DNA from: an uncultured Selenomonas sp.
GTDB taxonomy: Bacteria; Bacillota; Negativicutes; Selenomonadales; Selenomonadaceae
Direction of reading: 5' to 3'
Assembly: GCA_937981305.1 (NCBI GenBank)
Contig: CALJPB010000108.1
Span: 1 to 5,077 of the forward strand
Length of the DNA: 5,077 bases
In this document: piece after piece, positions 1-5,077 of the stretch
Position numbering within the stretch: the stretch's first letter is position 1
Layout of the letters: each line of letters opens with the position of its first letter
Made by a program: the position numbers and the translations under genes
Notes under the pieces: model-generated
What the model saw: the letters and a program-made list of their open reading frames with translations, nothing else
What the model was told of the DNA's origin: nothing
The model's database searches: none

Positions 1-279
1 GCCTATGCGGACATCAAGGCGAAAACGGGGCTGACGGATGAGGAAATCGCCTACATCGGCGATGACATTGTCGACCTGCCAATCCTGCGCATGGTCGGGC
101 TTCCGTGCGCTGTGGGCGATGCCGTGCCCGAGGTGAAGGAAGTCGCGCAGATCATTGCGGACGCGCATGGCGGACGTGGGGCAGTGCGCGAGATCTACGA
201 GATCATTTTGAAAACACAGGGACTGTGGGATCAGGTTCTCACGGTCTTTCAGACGGATACCGAAGGTGCTGCGCAGTAG
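1..279 (+). CDS. kdsC: 3-deoxy-D-manno-octulosonate 8-phosphate phosphatase (KdsC), 3' part
   Basis: This is the C-terminal 92 residues of a gene that begins upstream of the window; it is open from base 1 in frame 1 and ends at TAG 277-279. KdsC is a cytoplasmic HAD-superfamily phosphatase that hydrolyses Kdo-8-phosphate to Kdo, an essential step in making the LPS inner core. The visible evidence is the HAD motif IV stretch YIGDDIVDLPIL (bases 52-87), whose aspartates bind the catalytic Mg2+, followed by the pattern GLPCAVGDAVPEVK and then GGRGAVREI near the C terminus. That last GGRGAVRE segment is characteristic of KdsC and separates it from general HAD phosphatases. The nucleophile motif DxD lies outside the window. 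It is followed after 20 bases by a lipid A acyltransferase gene, which fits a Kdo-lipid A context. A bifunctional fusion with KdsD or another upstream domain cannot be excluded because the 5' end is missing. Confidence 0.9.
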   Translation, partial: AYADIKAKTGLTDEEIAYIGDDIVDLPILRMVGLPCAVGDAVPEVKEVAQIIADAHGGRGAVREIYEIILKTQGLWDQVLTVFQTDTEGAAQ

Positions 280-286
280 TGCGGAG

Positions 287-292
287 AGGAGG
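287..292 (+). promoter_or_regulatory. Ribosome binding site for the acyltransferase gene
   Basis: A perfect AGGAGG sits 7 bases before the GTG at 300. It fixes the start there rather than at the ATG at 318 or at in-frame upstream codons lying inside kdsC. Confidence 0.85.
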
Positions 293-299
293 TGCGGCA

Positions 300-1214
300 G
301 TGCTCTATCATACGCTCATGTTTCTCAGTAATCTTGCGTGCCGCACGCCCCGCCCTATTCTGCTCGGCGCAGGGTGGGTGCTCGGCAACCTCTACTATCT
401 GCTGATCCCGAAGATGCGCCGCCGTGCGGTGGAGCAGATGATGCCCGCGCTCGGCATCTCCGAGGCGGCGGCAAAAAGGCTCGTGCGTGCCTCCTTTATC
501 AATATGGCACGCAACGTTCTCGACATCCTTGCGATGCCCATGCTGAACGAGAGCAATCTCAATGAGTACATCGAGATCGATCATCTTGAGCGGATGCAGG
601 AGGCACTTGCCGAGCGGCGCGGTGTCGTCGTGCTCACGGGCCATATCGGCTGTTGGGAATGGCTGTCGGCGGCGTTCACGCTGAACGGCATCCCCGTCAG
701 TGCGATTGCAAAGCCGCAGCCGAACATCGAGTACACACGTGCGCTCGACGATCTGCGTGCGACCATCCACGTCGAGATCTTCTCGCGCGGGACGAGCGAA
801 CTCATCGCGGCAGCGCGTGCGCTGAAACGCGGCCGTCTGCTCGGCTTCCTCGCCGATCAGGACGGCGGCCCCGGCGGTGCGTTCATCGAGTTCCTTGGGC
901 GCACGGCATCGACACCGCTCGGTCCTGCCGTCTTTTCGCGTAAGTTCAAATCGCCCGTCGTGCCCGCATTTATCCTGCGTCAGCCGAACGGGAAGCACAA
1001 AGTAGTGATTGGCGAGATTATGCGCTGTCCCGATACGGGGGACAGCGACCGTGATCTCCATGAGTTCACCGTGCAGATGACGGCGATTGTTGAGCAGATC
1101 ATTCGGGAACATCCGACACAGTGGATCTGGTTTCAAAAACGATGGAACACCCCGCCCGAGGAGCAGAAGACAGGCAAGCACCATATGTCTGCGGCGGCAA
1201 AGGAGGGGGATTGA
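300..1214 (+). CDS. LpxL/HtrB-family Kdo-lipid A late acyltransferase
   Basis: This 304-residue protein matches the length of the lysophospholipid acyltransferase family that includes LpxL, LpxM and LpxP. These inner-membrane enzymes transfer a secondary acyl chain from acyl-ACP to Kdo-lipid A. The N terminus has a hydrophobic, membrane-associating segment (about residues 6-36) before a basic patch (KMRRR, 38-42). The catalytic HX4E motif is H115-x4-E120 in TGHIGCWEW. Further family blocks are the LADQDGG segment (184-190), FLGRTASTPLGPA (198-210) and HPTQWIWFQKRW (271-282). The GTG start at 300 is chosen for its ideal Shine-Dalgarno sequence. The stop overlaps the lptC start by one base (TGATG), implying translational coupling. 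Acyl length and position specificity cannot be read from the sequence, so a more specific symbol such as lpxL or lpxM is not assigned. A longer open frame back to 105 merely overlaps kdsC. Confidence 0.9.
   Translation: MLYHTLMFLSNLACRTPRPILLGAGWVLGNLYYLLIPKMRRRAVEQMMPALGISEAAAKRLVRASFINMARNVLDILAMPMLNESNLNEYIEIDHLERMQEALAERRGVVVLTGHIGCWEWLSAAFTLNGIPVSAIAKPQPNIEYTRALDDLRATIHVEIFSRGTSELIAAARALKRGRLLGFLADQDGGPGGAFIEFLGRTASTPLGPAVFSRKFKSPVVPAFILRQPNGKHKVVIGEIMRCPDTGDSDRDLHEFTVQMTAIVEQIIREHPTQWIWFQKRWNTPPEEQKTGKHHMSAAAKEGD
1201..1209 (+). promoter_or_regulatory. Ribosome binding site for lptC inside the acyltransferase 3' end
   Basis: The purine tract AGGAGGGGG lies just upstream of the ATG at 1214 and within the last codons of the acyltransferase gene. 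It supports the ATG start over the ATGs at 1121 and 1142, which would require long overlaps. An in-frame TTG at 1211 is too close to this site. Confidence 0.7.
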
Positions 1215-1759
1215 TGGCACGGAGCAAATGGATCTACGGCGGCGGTGCCGCACTGCTCACAGGACTCATCATCTGGTCGGTTATGACAGTGCCGGAGATC
1301 CCGCCGCAGACAGATGCGCCGACAGAATCGCGTGTGATGTCCTATGCGGACAATACCCTCAGTGAGGAGCACGACGGCCGTACGGTCTGGAAAATGACCG
1401 CGGAGCAGGTCAGCATTGACATCGACACGAACGATACCGGCATGACGAAGATCGACGGAGTCTTTTACAGTGAGGATGGAAAGACCCTCACGCTGAAGGC
1501 GGACGAGGGGCGCATGGACAGCAGGACGCACGACATCACGCTCACAGGCGCGATCGAGGCGGCGACGAGCGACGGGGCGCATCTGCGTGCCAAGGTGGTC
1601 CAATGGTCGGCGGCGGAGAAAACACTCACCGCCTCCGGGGATCCCGAGATCATCCGCGACGATGTCCGCGCAACGGGCGACCGCATTGTGAGCACGGATA
1701 ACTTTCAGCGGTTCAGCGTGATTGGGAACGCTCATATAGAAAAGGGTGGGGCGACATGA
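1214..1759 (+). CDS. lptC: LPS export system protein LptC
   Basis: This 181-residue protein is close to the usual LptC length of about 190. LptC is a bitopic inner-membrane protein whose periplasmic beta-jellyroll receives LPS from the LptB/F/G transporter and hands it to LptA. The N terminus shows a short basic head (MARSKW) and one hydrophobic helix (about residues 8-24). A Pro-rich linker follows, and the rest (about 40-178) is rich in alternating beta-strand patterns, for example GVFYSEDGKTLTLKADEG (82-99) and SGDPEIIRDDVRATGDRI (141-158). The last block is a recognisable LptC/YrbK signature. The start is the ATG after AGGAGGGGG. The gene overlaps its predecessor by 1 base and lptA by 4 (ATGA), so the products are probably made in coupled amounts. 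Sequence conservation in LptC is low, so the call rests on topology, C-terminal motif and position directly before lptA and lptB. Confidence 0.88.
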   Translation: MARSKWIYGGGAALLTGLIIWSVMTVPEIPPQTDAPTESRVMSYADNTLSEEHDGRTVWKMTAEQVSIDIDTNDTGMTKIDGVFYSEDGKTLTLKADEGRMDSRTHDITLTGAIEAATSDGAHLRAKVVQWSAAEKTLTASGDPEIIRDDVRATGDRIVSTDNFQRFSVIGNAHIEKGGAT

Positions 1760-2451
1760 CGAAACAGAAACTCTATCGGGGCATTCTCACACTCCTTGCG
1801 GCGGGTGCTGTCTGCACGGCAGCTGCCGCGCCGCAGCAGGGGAATGCGCCGACGAATCTTACGGCGGACACCCTTACCTATGACATACGCACGGGGATTA
1901 TCACGGCGGAGACAAACGTCCGCATGGAGCAGGGGACGGGCTATGTCGAGGGAGCGCGTGCGACCTACAATACGAAGACCGAGGAGGGAACCGTCGAGGG
2001 CGGCGTGCGTGCTGTGCGCGAGGATATGAATTTGTCCTGTGCCCGCCTTTCGGGGATCGGGCAGGATCATTGGCAGGCGGTGGGCGACGTTCACATGGTC
2101 AAGGCAGGGCGAACCTTTACGGGCACGCAGGTCGACTACTATCCGTCGCAGAATGAGTACATCCTTGCTGCAAGCGGCGGAACGATCACGAGTGCAGACG
2201 GTACGCTCAGCGCGGATCGGATCGAGGGGTGGATGAAGGAAAGTCACTTCATCGGTACGGGCAACGCCCATCTCATCAGTCCTCCGCGTGACCTTGAGGG
2301 CGGCGGCGACCGATTGGAATATTTTGCTGCGGCGGAGAAACCGTACGTCGTGCTCGATGGCAGTGCGTGGGTCTTGCAGGGGAACAACATGGCACGCAGC
2401 AATCACATGACCGTCTACCTGGCGGATGACGGCACAGCCGTGACCAAGTGA
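1756..2451 (+). CDS. lptA: Periplasmic LPS-bridge protein LptA (OstA family)
   Basis: This 231-residue protein has an N-terminal signal peptide: basic MTKQK, a hydrophobic core (about 9-22) and an Ala-rich cleavage region near residues 24-25. The mature part is periplasmic. OstA/LptA proteins polymerise into a grooved beta-jellyroll bridge carrying LPS from LptC to LptD. The mature chain shows repeated OstA-like units beginning near L35 (LTADTLTYD), L93 (LSCARLSG), L151 (LSADRIEG) and M212 ([10 protein letters not shown]). Each has a pattern such as ADxLxYD followed by aGnVxxxxg and an aromatic YY or EYF turn. At 231 residues it is longer than E. coli LptA (185), so it may offer more strands per subunit. 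Its ATG overlaps the lptC stop (ATGA); the upstream GGGTGGGG is a weak binding site, so expression probably depends on coupling. The Cys at 20 is not in a proper lipobox, so a lipoprotein is unlikely. Confidence 0.9.
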   Translation: MTKQKLYRGILTLLAAGAVCTAAAAPQQGNAPTNLTADTLTYDIRTGIITAETNVRMEQGTGYVEGARATYNTKTEEGTVEGGVRAVREDMNLSCARLSGIGQDHWQAVGDVHMVKAGRTFTGTQVDYYPSQNEYILAASGGTITSADGTLSADRIEGWMKESHFIGTGNAHLISPPRDLEGGGDRLEYFAAAEKPYVVLDGSAWVLQGNNMARSNHMTVYLADDGTAVTK

Positions 2452-2456
2452 GGAGG
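2451..2456 (+). promoter_or_regulatory. Ribosome binding site for lptB, overlapping the lptA stop
   Basis: The sequence TGAGGAGG joins the lptA stop (2449-2451) to a perfect AGGAGG placed 6 bases before GTG 2463. It decides the lptB start: the in-frame GTG at 2448 runs through this binding site and would have no site of its own. Confidence 0.85.
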
Positions 2457-2462
2457 GACAGC

Positions 2463-3182
2463 GTGCATCTCGAATCCCGCAATCTCATCAAGAAATTCGG
2501 CAGCCGCACCGTCGTTGACCGCATCTCCGTGCGTATCGACAAGGGCGAGATCGTCGGGCTCTTAGGGCCGAACGGTGCGGGCAAGACGACCACGTTCTAC
2601 ATGATCGTCGGGCTTGAAAAGCCGACGCACGGCGATGTCTATCTCTCCGACATCTGCATCACGGACTATCCCATGTATCGGCGTGCGGAGCTCGGCATCA
2701 GCTATCTCACACAGGAGCCGTCGATCTTCCGCAAGCTCACCGTCACGGAGAACATCGCTGCGATCCTCGAGACGACGAAGCTCTCAAAGGCGGAGCAGAA
2801 GCACAAACTTGACGGACTGCTCGAGGAGTTCCACATCGGACACGTCCGCGACCGCCGCGGCACGGAGCTCTCGGGCGGCGAACGCCGGCGCGTCGAGATT
2901 GCGCGCTGCCTCGCCATCGAGCCGCAGTTCATCCTGCTCGACGAGCCTTTCGCAGGCGTTGACCCGATCGCCGTCGCCGATATACAGGAAATCATCTCAT
3001 ACCTTCGCAAGCGCGGCATCGGCATCTTGATCACCGACCACAACGTACGCGAAACGCTGCATATCGTTGACCGCGCTTACATCCTGAACGACGGCAAGAT
3101 CCTCCTCGAAGGGGACAGCGCGACCATCGCCGCGAGCGATCTCGCACGCAAATTCTATCTCGGCGACAACTTCACATTATAG
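2463..3182 (+). CDS. lptB: LPS export ABC transporter ATP-binding protein LptB
   Basis: This 239-residue protein is the normal size for LptB (about 241 in E. coli). It is the cytoplasmic ATPase that dimerises under the LptF/G-type permease and powers LPS extraction from the inner membrane. All ABC motifs are intact: Walker A GPNGAGKT (35-42, K41), Q-loop Q84, signature LSGGE (136-140), Walker B FILLDE (156-161) with catalytic E161, D-loop GVDP (165-168) and switch H193. The segment [14 protein letters not shown] (81-94) after the Q-loop is typical of LptB and forms the groove for the permease coupling helix. This separates LptB from the branched-chain amino acid ATPases LivF/LivG, which are otherwise the nearest look-alikes. 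The gene starts with GTG, lies 11 bases after lptA and 10 before the permease, and is clearly part of the same operon. Confidence 0.95.
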   Translation: MHLESRNLIKKFGSRTVVDRISVRIDKGEIVGLLGPNGAGKTTTFYMIVGLEKPTHGDVYLSDICITDYPMYRRAELGISYLTQEPSIFRKLTVTENIAAILETTKLSKAEQKHKLDGLLEEFHIGHVRDRRGTELSGGERRRVEIARCLAIEPQFILLDEPFAGVDPIAVADIQEIISYLRKRGIGILITDHNVRETLHIVDRAYILNDGKILLEGDSATIAASDLARKFYLGDNFTL

Positions 3183-3185
3183 GAG
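3181..3185 (+). promoter_or_regulatory. Ribosome binding site for the permease gene, overlapping the lptB stop
   Basis: The lptB stop TAG (3180-3182) merges into TAGGAG. The AGGAG stands 7 bases before ATG 3193 and supports that start. Confidence 0.8.
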
Positions 3186-3192
3186 CGTCCTC

Positions 3193-4284
3193 ATGCAGAT
3201 ACGACTTTTGGACAAATATATCTTTCGTGAGGTTTGCCTCGCGTTCTTCTTCGGTATATGCGGCACGTCCGCCGTATTCGTCGGCTCGGGCACGCTCTTT
3301 CGCATCGCGCAGTACATCACGGACTACGGTGCGTCGTTCGGTTCCGTCGTCAAGATGTTCATCTTCAGCCTGCCCGCCATCGCCATCTATACATTTCCCA
3401 TGTCAATGCTCTTGGCGGCGCTCTTGACGTTCGGCAGGCTGTCGAGTTCGAGCGAGATCACGGCGATGAAATCGTGCGGCGTGAGCTTTTGGCGCATCGC
3501 CGCGCCCGTCATCGTGCTCGGCGTCGTCGTCAGCATCTTCTCCATCCTCTTCACGGAACACGTCGTGCCGCGCGCGAACAACGCCTACGAGAACGTCATC
3601 GCCTACGAGATCCAGGGCAACGCCGCGCCCAAGTCGCAGGATCACATCGTCATCAAGGAGATCAAGGACGGCGAGATGCAGCGGCTCATGTACGCGAGGC
3701 GTTACAATGCCGAGACGGAGACGCTCGAAGGCGTGACCTTGCAGTCGTTCGAGAACGGCGAAACGAACTTCGTGCAGGACGCCGCCTACGCGAAATGGGA
3801 AGGTACGCAGTGGACGATGTATCAGGGCGTCGTCTACGAGGTTGCGGGCGGCAAGTCGGAGCATACGATGCGCTTCGACAAGCAGGTGCTTCCCATCAGC
3901 GCTGGCCCCGGGCGCATCATGCGCGAGCAGAAGCGCCCGAAGGAACTGACCATGAGGGAACTGCGCCAGCAGATCGAAATCATGCACGCGCAGTTCGTCG
4001 ATACGAAGAAACTGGAGACGGAGCTTTATCAGCGCATCACGATTCCGATGGCGAGCCTCGTCTTCGCCATCATCGGCGTGCCGCTCGGCATTCAGCCGAC
4101 GCGCAGCAGTTCTTCGCGCGGCATCGGCTTGAGCCTCTTGATCTTCTTCTGCTACTACGTTCTCATGACGCTCGCGGGGGCGCTCGGGCAGTCGGGCGCA
4201 CTGACCCCCGCCTATGCCGTCTGGCTGCCGAATGTCGTGGGGCTTCTCGTCGGAGCGTATCTGATGCGCGAGGCGGCACGCTGA
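3193..4284 (+). CDS. LptF/LptG-family LPS export permease (YjgP/YjgQ)
   Basis: This 363-residue inner-membrane protein matches the LptF/LptG family in size and layout. Three N-terminal helices (about 16-38, 54-80, 101-121) come first, then a periplasmic beta-rich jellyroll domain (about 122-280), then three C-terminal helices (about 282-303, 309-333, 341-358). LptF/G subunits form the membrane cavity from which LPS is lifted to the periplasmic jellyrolls. The hallmark FGRLSSSSEITAMKSCGVS block (80-98, with E88) between helices 2 and 3 is the cytoplasmic coupling helix that docks in the LptB groove. The opening LLDKYIFREV (5-14) and the IPMASLVFAIIGVPLGI block (284-300) are also typical of the family. 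Whether it is LptF or LptG cannot be settled here, and no second permease follows. It could act as a homodimer or pair with a partner encoded elsewhere, so no symbol is given. Codon choice differs mildly from lptA (see findings). Confidence 0.92.
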   Translation: MQIRLLDKYIFREVCLAFFFGICGTSAVFVGSGTLFRIAQYITDYGASFGSVVKMFIFSLPAIAIYTFPMSMLLAALLTFGRLSSSSEITAMKSCGVSFWRIAAPVIVLGVVVSIFSILFTEHVVPRANNAYENVIAYEIQGNAAPKSQDHIVIKEIKDGEMQRLMYARRYNAETETLEGVTLQSFENGETNFVQDAAYAKWEGTQWTMYQGVVYEVAGGKSEHTMRFDKQVLPISAGPGRIMREQKRPKELTMRELRQQIEIMHAQFVDTKKLETELYQRITIPMASLVFAIIGVPLGIQPTRSSSSRGIGLSLLIFFCYYVLMTLAGALGQSGALTPAYAVWLPNVVGLLVGAYLMREAAR

Positions 4285-4348
4285 GGGGAAGCGGCGGATT
4301 TTTCCGCGATCAAGGGGAAACTCTCGAAAGAGAAAGGAGCATGTCTCG
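4285..4348 (+). other. 64-base spacer with two small hairpins
   Basis: This is the longest gap in the window. It holds a 5-bp inverted repeat, GCGGA (4294-4298) with TCCGC (4303-4307) around a TTTT loop, and a 4-bp CTCT/AGAG hairpin (4321-4332) directly before the next ribosome binding site. Neither is followed by a T-run, so a terminator is not supported. They could tune translation of, or RNA cleavage before, the downstream gene, but short hairpins of this kind also arise by chance. Confidence 0.3.
4334..4339 (+). promoter_or_regulatory. Ribosome binding site for the DUF3084 gene
   Basis: AAGGAG ends 9 bases before ATG 4349 and selects it. The ATG at 4341 is only one base from the site, and its frame ends at a TGA after eight codons. 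Confidence 0.75.
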
Positions 4349-5077
4349 ATGTACGGGATCGTTCTGATACTCGTGCTGATCATCACGGGCGGCGTCATCG
4401 CCGTCATCGGCGATCGCGTGGGCACGAAGGTCGGCAAGAAGCGCTTGTCGCTCTTCGGCCTCAGGCCGCGTCACACGTCGACCATCGTCACCATCGTCAC
4501 GGGCTTCGTCATCACGACGCTGACGTTCATCATCCTTGCTGCCGCTTCGGAGAACGTACGCACGGCGCTCTTCGGCATGGAGCAGCTCAACCGCTCGATG
4601 CGGGAAACGGAGGAAAAGCTCAAGGATGCGTCGGCCGAGCTTACCGCGGCGCGCGCCGAGCAGGCGGCGGCGGACAAGGCGCTCGCCGATCTCAAGGGCA
4701 GCGTCAAGTCGCTCGAAGAGGAAGCCGAAAGACTCTCTGCAGGCAACCGTGCGCTCGCAGAGAAGAACGATGCGCTCGCAAAGGAAAACGCCGCGCTCGA
4801 CGGGCTGAACCAATCACTTGCGGCAGAAAACGATGCGCTCGGTGCATCGAATGAAACGCTTGGCACGGAGAATGCGGCGCTTGCGACGAGCAACGCGCAG
4901 CTTGCCGGCGATAAGAAGACGCTGGAAATGCGCACGCAGGAGCTGCGCCGCGGGCTTGAGATCATCCGCGAGGGCGACATCGTCTATCGTGCGGGCGAAG
5001 TCATCGCGGCGGGCGTCATCAAAGGCGGCCGCCCTGAAGATGAAGTCCGCGCCGATGTCACCTCGCTTGCACAGCTC
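4349..5077 (+). CDS. DUF3084-type membrane protein with long coiled coil, 5' part
   Basis: The frame stays open for 243 codons to the window end, so the C terminus is missing. Helix 1 spans about residues 2-20. A loop (21-43) carries GDRVGTKVGKKRLSLFGLRP with seven Arg/Lys and one Asp, and helix 2 spans about 44-66. This conserved two-helix block is the recognisable DUF3084 signature. By the positive-inside rule the loop is cytoplasmic, which puts both the N terminus and everything after residue 66 in the periplasm. Residues 78-205 are an Ala/Glu/Leu/Asn-rich coiled coil with leucine every seventh position from 115 to 199, followed by the start of a globular region (YRAGEVIAAGVIKGG, 213-227). 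The family has no established function that I know of. Its place after lptB and the permease suggests an envelope role, which is inference. The start follows AAGGAG by 9 bases. Confidence 0.82.
   Translation, partial: MYGIVLILVLIITGGVIAVIGDRVGTKVGKKRLSLFGLRPRHTSTIVTIVTGFVITTLTFIILAAASENVRTALFGMEQLNRSMRETEEKLKDASAELTAARAEQAAADKALADLKGSVKSLEEEAERLSAGNRALAEKNDALAKENAALDGLNQSLAAENDALGASNETLGTENAALATSNAQLAGDKKTLEMRTQELRRGLEIIREGDIVYRAGEVIAAGVIKGGRPEDEVRADVTSLAQL
4691..4945 (+). repeat. Heptad (21-base) coding repeat: Leu zipper with Asn core
   Basis: Within the DUF3084 gene, leucine recurs exactly every seven residues at 115, 122, 129 and so on to 199 (13 times). Between residues 133 and 182, asparagine recurs every seven residues eight times, four positions after a leucine. 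With Leu at d, Asn falls at a. The 13-base string AACGATGCGCTCG occurs at 4766-4778 and again at 4829-4841, exactly 63 (3 x 21) bases apart, which suggests growth partly by tandem duplication. Most units have diverged at the DNA level. Confidence 0.85.

Noticed and set aside
249..1253. 334-codon open frame on the minus strand opposite the acyltransferase gene
   Set aside because: It is an antisense shadow, rich in Arg and His as expected of high-GC reverse frames. It has no recognisable motif, and the plus strand encodes a clear family protein.
1798..1818. Lipoprotein signal at Cys20 of LptA
   Set aside because: The residues before the Cys are G-A-V, with no Leu-type residue at -3 and Val at -1, so this is not a lipobox. 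An ordinary Ala-rich signal peptidase I site follows.
2448..2465. LptB starting at GTG 2448
   Set aside because: That start would lie within the lptA stop and use the Shine-Dalgarno AGGAGG as coding codons. GTG 2463 has ideal spacing and gives the family's normal N terminus.
4291..4308. Possible intrinsic terminator after the permease gene
   Set aside because: The stem is only 5 bp, the T residues are in the loop, and GATCAAGGGG follows instead of a T-run.
3234..4367. 377-codon plus-strand frame overlapping the permease gene
   Set aside because: Its Arg/His-rich, low-complexity translation is a frame-shifted reading of the permease gene, which has intact helices and family motifs and a good ribosome binding site.
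4341..4367. ATG at 4341 as start of the DUF3084 gene or a leader peptide
   Set aside because: It is one base from the ribosome binding site, and its frame stops after eight codons. A leader peptide is not excluded but has no support.
3403..4437. 344-codon minus-strand frame opposite the permease
   Set aside because: It is another reverse-strand shadow of a high-GC gene, with no binding site or domain pattern of its own.
4310..4980. Minus-strand frames of 167 and 169 codons opposite the DUF3084 gene
   Set aside because: Their Ser/Ala-rich and Arg/Asp-rich repeats are the reverse reading of the heptad repeat. The plus-strand frame has the conserved two-helix block.

Overview
The window is a single tightly packed, all-plus-strand operon segment for making and exporting lipopolysaccharide (LPS). 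It comes from a GC-rich diderm bacterium. The gene order kdsC - late lipid A acyltransferase - lptC - lptA - lptB - one LptF/LptG-type permease - DUF3084 protein, the strong AGGAGG ribosome binding sites and the two GTG starts together suggest a Negativicute (a diderm Firmicute of the Selenomonas kind). That assignment is inference from gene order and style, not from a database match.

Layout: positions 1-279 hold the 3' end of kdsC, the Kdo-8-phosphate phosphatase. Positions 300-1214 encode an LpxL/HtrB-family acyltransferase. Positions 1214-1759 (lptC) and 1756-2451 (lptA) overlap their upstream neighbours by 1 and 4 bases. After 11 bases comes lptB (2463-3182), then after 10 bases the six-helix permease (3193-4284). 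A 64-base gap leads to a DUF3084 membrane/coiled-coil protein that starts at 4349 and is still open at the window end (5077). There is no gene-free stretch longer than 64 bases, and no tRNA, rRNA, mobile element, CRISPR array or convincing terminator was seen.

How the genes fit together: KdsC supplies Kdo for the inner core. The acyltransferase adds a secondary acyl chain to Kdo-lipid A at the inner membrane. LptB (ATPase) with the LptF/G-type permease extracts LPS from the inner membrane. LptC and LptA form the beta-jellyroll bridge that carries it across the periplasm. LptD/LptE and a second permease are not in the window. The DUF3084 protein has no established function. Its predicted topology places a long coiled coil in the periplasm, with an unusually regular heptad pattern (Leu every seventh residue 13 times, and Asn at the partner core position in eight successive heptads). 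This is the least explained part of the window.
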